DNA of 64,000 nt from Scheffersomyces stipitis CBS 6054 (lineage: Eukaryota > Ascomycota > Pichiomycetes > Serinales > Debaryomycetaceae). This document shows, piece after piece, positions 22,249 to 32,093 of this stretch (its first letter is position 1; every line of letters begins with the position of its first letter). The notes beneath the pieces were generated by a model that saw nothing but the letters and a program-made list of their open reading frames with translations, was not told the DNA's origin and ran no database searches. The translations under genes and the position numbers were made by a program. Location: contig NC_009045.1 of the NCBI RefSeq assembly GCF_000209165.1, forward strand, positions 992,001 to 1,056,000. Reading direction: 5' to 3'.

Positions 22249-24064
22249 CCATACGTTTATAGACTATAGCATAATAGTATGAACGAAGAAGGACACAGTA
22301 GACTGACATGTAAAGGAAGATCTAACGTAAGAATACTTCTACTAGAGGAGAATATTACTAAATTTTTTATGATAAAATGGGTGCAAGCCTAATCGGGAAA
22401 TATATGGAACCTAATAAATTGGGAAATAATGCTTTGTGTCAAACAACGCTACAATGGGGGCTTTCCCAGCTGATGTCTATATACTTAGTTATACGCAAAA
22501 GAGAGTGGGATTAAGAGTAGCACAGTGAAAGCCATCAGTGAGAAGACAGCCAGAGTAGTTCAAAGTACTGTGGGTGCAGCAGGGTACATGCCCACAGCAG
22601 AATAATAGTAGAAGTAGATTACTACAATAGAAGCAAATGGTGAAGTAGAAGTGCCCAATCGTACCACAGACACCTCCAGAACAGCATTGTCATTGTGAAA
22701 GTAGATTCCACAACTAATTACCTCCTCCTGAAGAACTCCCTAGCACGGGTCAAGCATGAGAAAGTACCGTATTAGTTGTACAGTAATCTTGCTAAAGTAT
22801 GCTGGTGTGTCGCAGCAAGTATGGCGACAGGTTTTCACGTCAAACTGAACTCTCTGCCATTTGATGGGGCCATGTTCCGAAATTCCTAGGAGCGGGGGGC
22901 TTCTTTGTCTTCTTCTGATATTCAACCTGGTCAACCCCTCCATTGACTTCGGCACTGCAGATAGCATGGGGAATATCCGACTATAATAGAACCGGTTACT
23001 ATAGAGATAACCAAGAGATGCGAGATAGAGATGGGGTGTAGGTTCAATTTTCCTTTTGTTAGCGAAATCTTCACCAAAGCTCCACAAGTGGTACGGAGAC
23101 TCGAGAAAGATTGAGTTGTCCCGAAAAAGATGTGTCTGTTTGGAGATGTCTGAAATGAACAGCCGCAGATTGGAAGGATTTCATCCTTTAGTCCCAGCTC
23201 CCGTCGGCTGAAAAATTTAAGTTCTACGCTCTACCGGCCCAGCGACTCTTATATTTCCGTCTCACCGCTAGCGCCGAGTAACTCCCAGAGTGCGGGTTGG
23301 AGTCCCAGGGAGACTGCAGGTCCCGTGGAGAGCGATCTACCACAAAATGTCAAGCAGAGATAACCAGAAGAGCCATCGACGGTTAAATTCCGGAGACTGG
23401 AGCTAGTAGTTTCCAGAAGTAGAATCTGGAATAGTAGCAGACGCCAGTACGGTTGAAGTTGTAGCTGAGTATGATTTTTTGACCAGTTTCTTCACCAATT
23501 CGTCGGCCCGTTGGTTCGGTCTCTCTGAGCCGCGTTTTCTCCTAATTTTTCACTTTCGCTGTCTCATTTCCGAGTTTTCCTACTAGGTCTACAGCTTCCA
23601 TACAGCTTCATTACCCTGCCAAAGCCGTCGAACAGCTTCGTAGAGCCAACATGGCCAAAGAACAAAACTTCTGCTTTCTCCGTACAAAATACACCCTCCA
23701 TCCCCACCTCCACATTTGACCAGTCGGCATGGGCCATGTCCAAATCAGGCTTTTTTTAGCAATCTTCTCCGCCACAAAGTCCCGACGTATGTACCTCGGT
23801 CCGTGGCACTTTCAAGTATAAATACGTAGCAAATCCACTAGACTGTGATAGGTGTATAATTTCAGAAGCAGTGATCATTGTTACTTGCGAGTCGTCTCAT
23901 TTAATAAGGCTGAATCTGGAACCGTCTCTCTGTCAACCGTCATTTGTCGTTGATCTTAGTTTATTGATCCGGATATTTTTTCCCTATACCCCAGACATTT
24001 TTTCCCCGGATTTTGATTTTTCACTTTCCTACCTTCTAGCTTCGCCCGAAAAAAACCTCCTACC
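22249..24064. other. Intergenic region upstream of FAA2
   Basis: About 1.8 kb without a convincing gene. TTGCACCCA occurs in reverse at 22378-22386. A GC-richer block spans about 23200-23400. GTGAAAAAT words in reverse occur at 23545-23553 and 24016-24024, both extended to ATTTTTCACTTTC. CCTCGG, the core of Ctf1/FarA-type fatty-acid regulators, is at 23794-23799, followed by a TATA box (TATAAATA, 23817-23824). The latter two probably serve FAA2. Confidence 0.5.
23794..23824 (+). promoter_or_regulatory. FAA2 promoter: CCTCGG motif plus TATA box
   Basis: CCTCGG (23794-23799) is the known binding core of fungal fatty-acid regulators (FarA/FarB; Ctf1 in Candida). It lies 18 bases upstream of TATAAATA (23817-23824) and about 270 bases upstream of an acyl-CoA synthetase gene. 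Function is inferred from motif plus gene identity only. Confidence 0.4.
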
Positions 24065-26227
24065 ATGTCTTTGTTTCAGGAGGACCCCAAGAATATCCAC
24101 AATTTCATTCGGGCTAGTCTCCCTTTGGATCCCAAGAAGCTCTGCGAGTCCGTGCCTCTTCCCTACTCCGAAAAACCAGGCTACTCCGCAGTCTACAGAA
24201 ACAAATACTCCGTAGATGGCTTGATAACCAGACCTCACCCATCATTGGCAACCTTGTTCGACTTGCACGAAGTGGCCGCCCGTTCCCAGCCAGATTCTCC
24301 ATGTTTTGGTGTCAGACACAAGCAAGCAGACGGTACATATGGTCCTTACCAATGGATCAACTACCAGGAAGTCTACGATAGAAAGGTCCACTTCGGTTCT
24401 GGTGTCTTCTTCATCTTACAGAACAACCCTTACAGAACCAACTCACCAGTCCACCAGAAGATCCACTACGATCCACAGGCCACTGAGTCTCCTTTCGTGT
24501 TGTCGATTTTTTCGGCCAACAGAGCCGAGTGGGTTACTACAGATATGGCTTGTTCTGCTTACTCCTTGACATCTACTGCTTTGTATGACAGTTTGGGTGC
24601 CCAGACATCTAAGTACATTTTGTCCTCGACAGAAAGTCCTATTGTTGTCAGTTCCAAAGATAAGTTGAAGAGCTTGATTAAGTTGAAGGCCGAAGATCCA
24701 GAGACCTTGTCTAACTTGATTACATTGGTTTCGATGGATCCCCTTGATCCAAAGACTGATGAAGCTCTTGTAAAGTATGCCAACGATAATAGAATCACGT
24801 TGTTCGATTTTGACCAGGTGCTCAAGTTGGGTGAAATAAACAAGTTGCCCCAGATTCCTCCTAAACCAGAGACTATCTACACCATTTCGTTTACCTCTGG
24901 TACTACGGGTGCCAACCCCAAGGGAGTTCTTTTGACCCATGCGAATGCTGTGTGTGCTGTCACTTTCTGTTACTCCAACATTACCTTACCAGAATCTCCT
25001 ACCGTGTACTGTTTCCTTCCCTTGGCCCATATTTACGAGAGAATGAGTATCTCATTTGCTTTATCGATGTGTGCAGCTATCGGTTTCCCACAGTCGCCTT
25101 CCCCACTTACTTTGATGGACGATATTAAGCATTTGAGACCTCACTTCTTGAATCTTGTTCCTAGAGTATACACCAAGTTGGAGGCTGCGTTGAAAGCACA
25201 GACTTTCAACAGTGACAAGCCAATTATCAAGTCCCTTTTCTCTGCTGCCATCAACAAAAAGATGGAATTGCAAGCTGTTGAGGATGGAGCACAAGGAAAG
25301 CACATTGTATACGACCAAGTTGTACAACTTTTGCGTAAGAAGATTGGTTTCGATAGACTTATTGCAGTGACAACTGGTTCGGCACCAATTTCTCCAGAAA
25401 CGCTTAAGTTCATCAAGGCTAGTTTGAACACTGGTATGTCGCAGGGTTACGGGTTAACCGAGTCGTTTGCTGGTGTTTGTACTTCGCTTAAGTACGAGGC
25501 CAATCCTGGTTCCTGTGGTGCCATCTCTATCACTACTGAGATGAGATTGCGTGAAGTTCCAGAAATGAACTACCACGCTCATGACAAGGGTGGTCCAAGA
25601 GGTGAGTTGATGCTTAGAGGTCCTCAGATCTTCCGAGAATACTTTAAGAATCCCGAAGAAACCGCCAAAGCCATAGACTCCGAAGGCTGGTTTGCTACTG
25701 GTGACATTGCCAGAATCGATGCCACTAACGGTAACAGAATCTACATCATCGACCGTGTGAAGAACTTTTTCAAGTTGGCCCAGGGAGAGTACATAACCCC
25801 AGAAAAGATCGAGAACACGTACTTGTCGCAGTTCCCTTTCATCCAACAGTTATACGTACACGGTGATCCTTTGAAGACCCACTTGGTGGCTATTGTTGGT
25901 TTGGACCCTGCCACCGTCGATTCGTATATCAAAAGAAAATTCAACGACATCTTAAGCAATCAGGATGATATTGTTGATTTCTTCAGAAATCCAAAGCACA
26001 GGTTGGCTCTTTTGGAGGACATGAACAGCTCAGTTGGAGGCTTGTTACAGGGTTACGAGAGGATCCACAACATCAAGGTCGACTTTAATCCTTTGACAAT
26101 CGAAGACAACGTCATCACTCCTACGTTGAAAATCAAGAGACCCATCGCTGTCAAGTTCTTCAAGGAAGATTTCGATGCCTTGTACGAAGAGGGTTCATTG
26201 ATTAAGCCGGATGCTCATAAATTGTAA
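24065..26227 (+). CDS. FAA2: Long/medium-chain acyl-CoA synthetase, peroxisomal Faa2 type
   Basis: 720 residues. It activates fatty acids to acyl-CoA with ATP, feeding peroxisomal beta-oxidation. The AMP-binding signature is TISFTSGTTG followed by a short insertion (ANPKG) at about 272-288. Other family motifs are QGYGLTESFAGVC (about 460), WFATGDIARID (about 545) and DRVKNFFKLAQGEYI. The C-terminus EGSLIKPDAHKL aligns with Saccharomyces Faa2, which ends in a peroxisomal PTS1 tripeptide; here HKL is a PTS1 variant. There is no hydrophobic N-terminal anchor. Codon bias is strong. Scheffersomyces-type yeasts carry several FAA2 paralogues, so the exact copy is not assigned. Confidence 0.9.
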   Translation: MSLFQEDPKNIHNFIRASLPLDPKKLCESVPLPYSEKPGYSAVYRNKYSVDGLITRPHPSLATLFDLHEVAARSQPDSPCFGVRHKQADGTYGPYQWINYQEVYDRKVHFGSGVFFILQNNPYRTNSPVHQKIHYDPQATESPFVLSIFSANRAEWVTTDMACSAYSLTSTALYDSLGAQTSKYILSSTESPIVVSSKDKLKSLIKLKAEDPETLSNLITLVSMDPLDPKTDEALVKYANDNRITLFDFDQVLKLGEINKLPQIPPKPETIYTISFTSGTTGANPKGVLLTHANAVCAVTFCYSNITLPESPTVYCFLPLAHIYERMSISFALSMCAAIGFPQSPSPLTLMDDIKHLRPHFLNLVPRVYTKLEAALKAQTFNSDKPIIKSLFSAAINKKMELQAVEDGAQGKHIVYDQVVQLLRKKIGFDRLIAVTTGSAPISPETLKFIKASLNTGMSQGYGLTESFAGVCTSLKYEANPGSCGAISITTEMRLREVPEMNYHAHDKGGPRGELMLRGPQIFREYFKNPEETAKAIDSEGWFATGDIARIDATNGNRIYIIDRVKNFFKLAQGEYITPEKIENTYLSQFPFIQQLYVHGDPLKTHLVAIVGLDPATVDSYIKRKFNDILSNQDDIVDFFRNPKHRLALLEDMNSSVGGLLQGYERIHNIKVDFNPLTIEDNVITPTLKIKRPIAVKFFKEDFDALYEEGSLIKPDAHKL

Positions 26228-26410
26228 TCTAGACTAGAGATAAAATTTACAATTTATTGAAGAAAGTTCTTTTCTACGTGTATGATACAGTAGTCATAGA
26301 AATGTAGTGTAGAAAAGTAATAGGATAAAGCACCACCTTGAGTTATAATAAATACTACGATATTGTTATATGCGTTCTATGATTATTTACTATGATAATG
26401 TCTATATGCT

Positions 26411-28036
26411 CTACACATACTTATAAGGGTTCATGATACCATTTGGATCGTAGTGGTTCTTGATTTCCTTAATCATCTTGATTTCGATATCACTCTTGGA
26501 GTAGCCGATGTAGTTCTTCTTTTGGAAACCCAAGCCATGTTCAGCGGAAATTGATCCCTTCTTGCTTTGGATCCATTCGTAGACAAAAGGCTCCAAGACT
26601 GCTTCAATTTCCTTGGAGTATTCTCTGACACAAACGTTCAAGTGCAAATTGCCATCCCCAACGTGACCGTAACCAATGGCATCAACAACTGGCTTGGACT
26701 CGTCGTCAAGGCCAACAATACCAGCTTTAGCTAATTTCACATTAGCCTCTTCCACCAAGCCATACAAGTCTGCCAAAGGTAAAGAGACATCGTACTTGTA
26801 AACACCTCCACCGATAGTGGAAGCTTCAGGAATAGACTCTCTCCAAGACCACAACGACTTGACTTGGGTATCGTCTTGGGCAATGATACCGTCGTCAACC
26901 AAGCCTTCTTCCATGGCATTTCCCAAGAAGGTCTCCAACTTTTCGTCGTCGTGTTCCTTGTTTGAGCCAGAGGTTTCAATCAAGATATAAAAAGGATACT
27001 CTCCACTTTCGATGGGGTGATCCAACTTCAAGTGACGGGCAGTCAAGACTTGAGACTTTCCGTCCATGAACTCAAAGGCCGACAAGATCTCTGACAACTC
27101 TCTACGTGCTCCTACAAACACCTTTTGCACGGCTTCGTATGAAGACACGGCTAAAAAGGCTACGTTGAAAGCGACAGGTCTGGAAGGACACAAAATAGAC
27201 ACTCCGGTGATGATCCCGATCGTACCTTCTGAGCCTATGAACAACTGCTTCAAGTCATAACCAGTGTTGTCTTTTCTCAAAGAGTCCAAAGAGTTGTAGA
27301 TAGTTCCATCAGGAAGAACTGCTTCCAAGCCTAGCACAGAACCGTGCAAGGAACCGTATCTCAACAATCTCAAACCACCGGCATTGGTAGCAACGGTACC
27401 ACCTACATGGCAGGAGCCTTTGGCACCCAAGTCAAGTGGGAAGATGTAACCGTTTTCAGCCAAAAACTGGTCTGCTGTTTCCAAAATGACACCAGAGTCG
27501 CATTTCAAGATCCCACTCACTGGGTCAAACGATCTGATCTTGTTCAACGACGATAACGAGATGACGATCTCATCAAAAACAGGATTAGAGCCTCCAACCA
27601 AACCGGTGTTACCACCCTGGGGCACTACAGCGAGTTTCTTTTCATTACAGTAGGCCAAAATCTTCGAAATCTGCTCCGTGGTCTTGGGCTTCAATACCAA
27701 GGAAGACTGGCCCCTGTATTTTCTCATCCAGTCTTCGTTGTAGAAGAGCAAATCGTCAGCATCGGTGATAACGCCATGGTCGTCTTGCAAGACGCCACGG
27801 AAGAAAGCAACGTCATCTTCTTCCAACTTCTTGAAGCTTTCATTACGTTGCACTCTCAGAGCATAGGTCTCGGCCGTGAGAGGTACAGACTTGCTCGAAT
27901 ACAGTCTGACTCCTACAGCTCTGACTCGGGCCGACGATCTGGCTACAGCAGAAACTCTGGTAGAGAAAGCCAAAGAGGCCATGGAAACAGAGCGCACTCT
28001 CTGAGCATAGGCCAGTGATCTCTTGATAGCCAACAT
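26411..28036 (-). CDS. DLD2: Mitochondrial FAD-linked D-2-hydroxyacid dehydrogenase (Dld2/Dld3 type)
   Basis: 541 residues. The first ~50 are Arg/Ser/Ala-rich without acidic residues, a typical mitochondrial presequence. The PCMH-type FAD-binding domain is clear: [16 protein letters not shown], then [21 protein letters not shown], then [11 protein letters not shown]. The C-terminal FAD-oxidase domain ends with [13 protein letters not shown] and [13 protein letters not shown]. The family includes D-lactate dehydrogenase and D-2-hydroxyglutarate:pyruvate transhydrogenase; overall motifs fit Dld2/Dld3 (hydroxyglutarate) better than Dld1, and the presequence favours the mitochondrial Dld2. A Cbf1-type site TCACGTGC is about 107 bases upstream (28143-28150). 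Confidence 0.85.
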   Translation of the reverse strand: MLAIKRSLAYAQRVRSVSMASLAFSTRVSAVARSSARVRAVGVRLYSSKSVPLTAETYALRVQRNESFKKLEEDDVAFFRGVLQDDHGVITDADDLLFYNEDWMRKYRGQSSLVLKPKTTEQISKILAYCNEKKLAVVPQGGNTGLVGGSNPVFDEIVISLSSLNKIRSFDPVSGILKCDSGVILETADQFLAENGYIFPLDLGAKGSCHVGGTVATNAGGLRLLRYGSLHGSVLGLEAVLPDGTIYNSLDSLRKDNTGYDLKQLFIGSEGTIGIITGVSILCPSRPVAFNVAFLAVSSYEAVQKVFVGARRELSEILSAFEFMDGKSQVLTARHLKLDHPIESGEYPFYILIETSGSNKEHDDEKLETFLGNAMEEGLVDDGIIAQDDTQVKSLWSWRESIPEASTIGGGVYKYDVSLPLADLYGLVEEANVKLAKAGIVGLDDESKPVVDAIGYGHVGDGNLHLNVCVREYSKEIEAVLEPFVYEWIQSKKGSISAEHGLGFQKKNYIGYSKSDIEIKMIKEIKNHYDPNGIMNPYKYV

Positions 28037-28594
28037 GGTATGGGTTACTGTGGAAAAGTGTAGGGTAGGAAAAAGTATCGACTTGAGTCATACTGAAAAA
28101 TTGAAAATTATTACCCCATACTGGAAATTGCATCAAATCACATCACGTGCCGCACAGAGATAATCTAGAATATGGCAAAGTGGAAAGTTGATTAGGTGCT
28201 GATTTCTGCACCAGAGGAAATTACAATACCATGCCACTGTGGCGATATATGTATTCATGATTGTAACACTATTTGCTTCTATTGAATCTCATGTGTCTTT
28301 CAAATCTCATTCTCCTCTCTAAACTAAGGTCGCATTTTGGTGCTTGACATTTTTGCACCCAAACAAAAGCAATACATACTCAGTGTGTTGACAGATCTTG
28401 ACGTAAATTTGAATTGCTTTCTTCTTTAACTAGCTATCCTCTGAGATCAACGAGTTTATCTAGCCCTACATCAAGATATCTCGGGGCAAGACCTTAGCTA
28501 CCCCATCAAACCTGATAGAAAACTGGGTACAGTCGTAGATTCTAAATCGCTTACTGTAGCTATTTTCGCTTTGTGATTATCTGTTGGTCCGAAG
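28037..28594. other. Intergenic region upstream of DLD2
   Basis: Holds a CACGTG E-box (28144-28149) and TTGCACCCA (28353-28361). A TGAGTCA near 28086 could bind Gcn4. No gene seen. Confidence 0.45.
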
Positions 28595-28957
28595 TTAATA
28601 CGTACTAAAACTCCACTCATATCTGCCGAAAGGACCAACTGCTTCAGTGTAACTTATGTTGGAATGATCACTATCACTTCCCACAATGCCAACGGAATCG
28701 CATACTATTCGATAATTATTACTACTTTGTTTAATACACCGCTCAAGTTCAATGTCTGCAACCTCAAACTCGATTGGATTTGAGTCAACCCTTTCAATGT
28801 AAATTGTAAAACTGCTCATTAAAGATAAACTGTATTCGGTCCTTAACCCTCCCAAGCATTTAAGCATGTCCTCTTTTACTGTAATATAATCTGCTAATAC
28901 GGCAGTAGCACAGAAGCTTGCTAAGTAGTATAAGACTAACACTTTATGAACAAACAT
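28595..28957 (-). CDS. Small secreted protein, orphan
   Basis: 120 residues. A clear signal peptide (MFVHKVLVLYYLASFCATAVLA, cleavage before DY) is followed by a ~98-residue mature domain with three cysteines and many Asp/Ser residues. There is no second membrane segment and no GPI-anchor tail. I recognise no family. The start ATG at 28957 is the first in frame. It faces away from ECM14, with 615 bases between the two starts. It could be a lineage-specific secreted protein, or a spurious ORF that happens to start with a hydrophobic stretch; the clean signal peptide argues for a gene. Confidence 0.5.
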   Translation of the reverse strand: MFVHKVLVLYYLASFCATAVLADYITVKEDMLKCLGGLRTEYSLSLMSSFTIYIERVDSNPIEFEVADIELERCIKQSSNNYRIVCDSVGIVGSDSDHSNISYTEAVGPFGRYEWSFSTY

Positions 28958-29572
28958 TTTGATATATTTCTAAAGTTCAAATTGAAGAGTTTCGCTGGTA
29001 ACTCTGGAAGTGCTGGCAATGGCAGAATTACCGGTATTTATCCAACTTACCGGCTGACTCGTTTTCCTAAGAAGTTAGTCATTCTCCTAAGGAAGATGGT
29101 TATCTTTATGGATTTGGATACATGCAGTCCTAGAATTTGGATCTAAATTTATAACGATTTCCCTTGATAAATCGTACATTAAACAGAAATGAGTCAAATA
29201 AACTACATGCTTAGAGAATTCATCTCTGGATTCTACTTGCATCATTCCTAGCTCCCAGTTTCAGCTTACTACGCAAAATTCGTCCGACTCATTCTGTTTT
29301 TATGAGTGGTGAAGTAAACTTATCTAAGCAAGGACATGATCCTGCATATCTTGTGTCAGACCGTTTTGTCACATGACCTCATACTCATTAGTACAAACTG
29401 AAATGAGGAGACAGAACGAAGACAAAAAAATGAAAGCTTAATTAGCCTGAAATCCTTGACCCATTTTCCGTTCTTGTCTGACGACTACTTTATTGAATTT
29501 CCACCATTCGCCTTTAACATAAAATATTTTGCTTCTTCATTTCTATATAACTTTGTTTTGTTTCGTTACAAA
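28958..29572. other. Divergent intergenic region, secreted orphan / ECM14
   Basis: AT-rich with no gene. A TGAGTCA lies near 29192. A TATATAA at 29544-29550 sits only 23 bases before the ECM14 ATG, which is closer than usual for a functional TATA box. Confidence 0.4.
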
Positions 29573-31081
29573 ATGTTGTCGAAAAACTGGCTCTTGTCCA
29601 TTTCGCTAGCTACCCTCGCTATGGGTTTCCAGATGCAGATGCCCTTTGACACCTCCAGATTCCAAGACTGGCTCCCGCTGAATGGCAACTCGTACCGTCA
29701 CTATCTGACTGTGCCTCTTGACCAGTTACCTATAGACGTCCATCAGTACAAAAACGATATGGTGATAAGGATCAACTATGCTGAGAATAAAGAGTTGAAA
29801 AAATTATTGTTTTCTCTGCAGCCTGAGAACAAACCTGAAGATTCAAACAACCATAAGGACACCAAAATCCACTACAGCAGATGGGCCCACAACAATGTCA
29901 AGTCGACAGTGGACTTACAGATAGACGAAGACAACTTGGTTGGGCTCATTGGCCGTTTTCCTCTGTTGGACTATACTGTGATCATCCAAGACTTGGCTCA
30001 GAAAGTATACGAGACATATCCGCAAGACTTTGAAAGACCAGGCAAAAGCAAGATATATGCGCAGAAAGACGATTACGTTTACAAATCAACGGCTGAAGTC
30101 CTTGATTCAATGAAAGTCGATGTCATGTCCGAGCTATTTTTCCGCGAATACAGACCGCTCGAAACTATCGATGCCTGGTTGGATATCATTCAGCAGACAT
30201 ATCCTGACATCATTACACTTGAAGAAATTGGCCATAGTTTTGAAAACAGAGCCTACAAAGTTGTCCATTTCTCTGTACCCGACGGCAATGTGGACCACAG
30301 CCAAAAGAAGACAATTGTGGTCAACGGAGGAGTGCACTCACGTGAATGGATTTCTGTCTCTTCTGTGTTGTATACGGTCTACCAGCTTATACAGCTTTAT
30401 AACGAGAATCCTACTTCTAAGATCTTCTCTCACTTAGATTTCTTGTTTATTCCTATTTCCAACCCTGATGGTTACGAATACACCTGGAGATCTGATCGGT
30501 TGTGGCGTAAGAACAGACAGCTGACCCTTTATCCTGGCTGCTTTGGCATAGATATTGACCATTCCTACGATTACCACTGGATCAAGTCTTCTGACTGGGC
30601 CTGTGGAGAAGAGTACAGTGGAGAGCAGCCTTTTGAAGCCTACGAATCTCAGATCTGGGAAGATTACTTGAACGCTACTAACAACGACCACAAGATCTGG
30701 GGCTATATCGACTTGCATTCGTATGCCCAAGAGATCTTGTACCCATATGCATATTCTTGTAGTGAGCAGCCTAGAGACGAAGAGAACTTGATTGAGTTGG
30801 CCTATGGTATCTCCAAGGCTATTAGAGTGCAATCGGGAAAGACCTATGATGTCTTGCCAGCTTGTATTGATAAGGATGCTGATCTTCTTCCTGATTTAGG
30901 TTCCGGTAGTGCTTTGGACTTTATGTATCACAACAGAGCATATTGGGCTTACCAGTTGAAGTTGCGAGACAGTGGTAGTCATGGGTTCTTGCTTCCTAGT
31001 AAGTACATCGAGCCTGTGGGTGAAGAGATATTTGCCGGAATCAAGTATTTCTGTTTGTTCATCTTGAGCGACGATCGTTAG
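29573..31081 (+). CDS. ECM14: Inactive M14 metallocarboxypeptidase-like protein Ecm14
   Basis: 502 residues from the ATG at 29573; the open frame begins earlier without an ATG. A signal peptide (about 1-20) and a prodomain precede the M14 fold. Zinc ligands are kept: HSREW (H255, E258) and DLHSYAQ (H382). The general-base Glu that sits in F-E-L-R-D of active enzymes is replaced: here the sequence is QLKLRDSG, with K463. This Glu-to-Lys change is the hallmark of fungal Ecm14 pseudoenzymes, which have a role in cell-wall organisation without peptidase activity. The frame is otherwise intact, so this is a conserved pseudoenzyme and not a pseudogene. Confidence 0.92.
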   Translation: MLSKNWLLSISLATLAMGFQMQMPFDTSRFQDWLPLNGNSYRHYLTVPLDQLPIDVHQYKNDMVIRINYAENKELKKLLFSLQPENKPEDSNNHKDTKIHYSRWAHNNVKSTVDLQIDEDNLVGLIGRFPLLDYTVIIQDLAQKVYETYPQDFERPGKSKIYAQKDDYVYKSTAEVLDSMKVDVMSELFFREYRPLETIDAWLDIIQQTYPDIITLEEIGHSFENRAYKVVHFSVPDGNVDHSQKKTIVVNGGVHSREWISVSSVLYTVYQLIQLYNENPTSKIFSHLDFLFIPISNPDGYEYTWRSDRLWRKNRQLTLYPGCFGIDIDHSYDYHWIKSSDWACGEEYSGEQPFEAYESQIWEDYLNATNNDHKIWGYIDLHSYAQEILYPYAYSCSEQPRDEENLIELAYGISKAIRVQSGKTYDVLPACIDKDADLLPDLGSGSALDFMYHNRAYWAYQLKLRDSGSHGFLLPSKYIEPVGEEIFAGIKYFCLFILSDDR

Positions 31082-31366
31082 GTGTATAGTAATGTACTAA
31101 TAGTATACGATATGTAAAAGGATTAGCGAATTAGTAAACTAGTGGAAAATGTGAAAAAACTGAGAAGGAGTATCGAAATACGCATAAATACTTCGTTTGC
31201 TCAGTTATAGATATCATTTGAATAGAAGTCTGTAGTGCCATGTTGGCTACTCCAAAGAGTAAGTGCTCGCAAGACAGTTGTATCGCACAAAAATTAGTTG
31301 ACTCACAGCTGGAAAATTCACCTACATATTCTCTACTTCAACGTCTTATTCTACCCCACAAATAAA

Positions 31367-31917
31367 ATGAGAGTAGTAATCCAGAAAGTGAAGCTGGCTT
31401 CCGTCACGGTGGATGAGAAGGTTATCTCCTCGTATGTATGAAACTCATCTCCTTAAGATATGAATATTTGGGTACTAATTGTCTCAGAATAGAGAAAGGG
31501 TTGATGCTTCTTGTAGGTATCTCCACCAAAGACAGCGAAGAAGATGTGAGTAAAATGTCCAAAAAACTCCTCAGTCTCAGAGTGTTTGAGGATATGACCC
31601 AGCCTCCAGAGACCAAGACGAAATGGTATGGAAAGCCATGGTCAAAGTCTATTGTAGATGTAGAGGGTGAAATTCTTGCTGTGAGTCAGTTCACGCTTTA
31701 CGGAACCATCAAGAAGGGAACCAAGCCGGACTTCCACAAGGCCGCCAAGGGCGAACATGCCCATGAGTTGTACCATATGTTCTTGGACCAATTGAAGGTA
31801 GGCTTGGGTGACGATTCTAAGGTTAAAGATGGCGAATTTGGGGCCATGATGGACGTAGCCTTGGTTAACGATGGACCAGTGACGATTGTTTGGGATACCA
31901 ATGATCCCACATTGTAA
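31367..31917 (+). CDS. DTD1: D-aminoacyl-tRNA deacylase Dtd1, two exons
   Basis: Exons 31367-31431 and 31488-31917 give 164 residues. Dtd1 removes D-amino acids mischarged on tRNA. Exon 1 encodes MRVVIQKVK-x-ASVTVDEKVISS and exon 2 continues IEKGLMLLVGIS. The family active-site motif is SQFTLYG (around residue 90), and the cross-subunit NDGPVT motif sits near the C-terminus. Without splicing the frame starts only at 31438, lacks the conserved N-terminus and begins in intron sequence. Saccharomyces DTD1 also has an intron near its 5' end. A TGACTCA lies at 31299-31305 in the short promoter. Confidence 0.94.
31432..31487 (+). other. Spliceosomal intron of DTD1 (56 nt)
   Basis: Donor GTATGT at 31432, branch point TACTAAT near 31473, acceptor CTCAG ending at 31487. 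The codon split is TC|A (Ser). It is the shortest intron in the window, and its length is not divisible by three. Confidence 0.9.
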
Positions 31918-32093
31918 TTATACGAATAATCGTATGCTATAGAGTTAGAGAATAGATAGAAATGAAGACGATAGATTTAACAGAATATAGTAGAATAAAT
32001 CTTAGAAGTAGCATATGGAAAATGTAGTGAATGTCAAGCTATTATGCGAACTTGAAAAGTGTGTTATTAATATATACTGTATATTTCTTTATA

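Noticed and set aside
23265..23325. tRNA-like stretch with TAGCGCCGAG and GGGTTGGAGTCCC resembling A and B boxes
   Set aside because: The spacing is too short, the T-arm lacks the TTCRA core, and no acceptor stem pairs.
29456..29572. N-terminal extension of ECM14
   Set aside because: It starts with TTG, not ATG; the ATG at 29573 gives a proper signal peptide.
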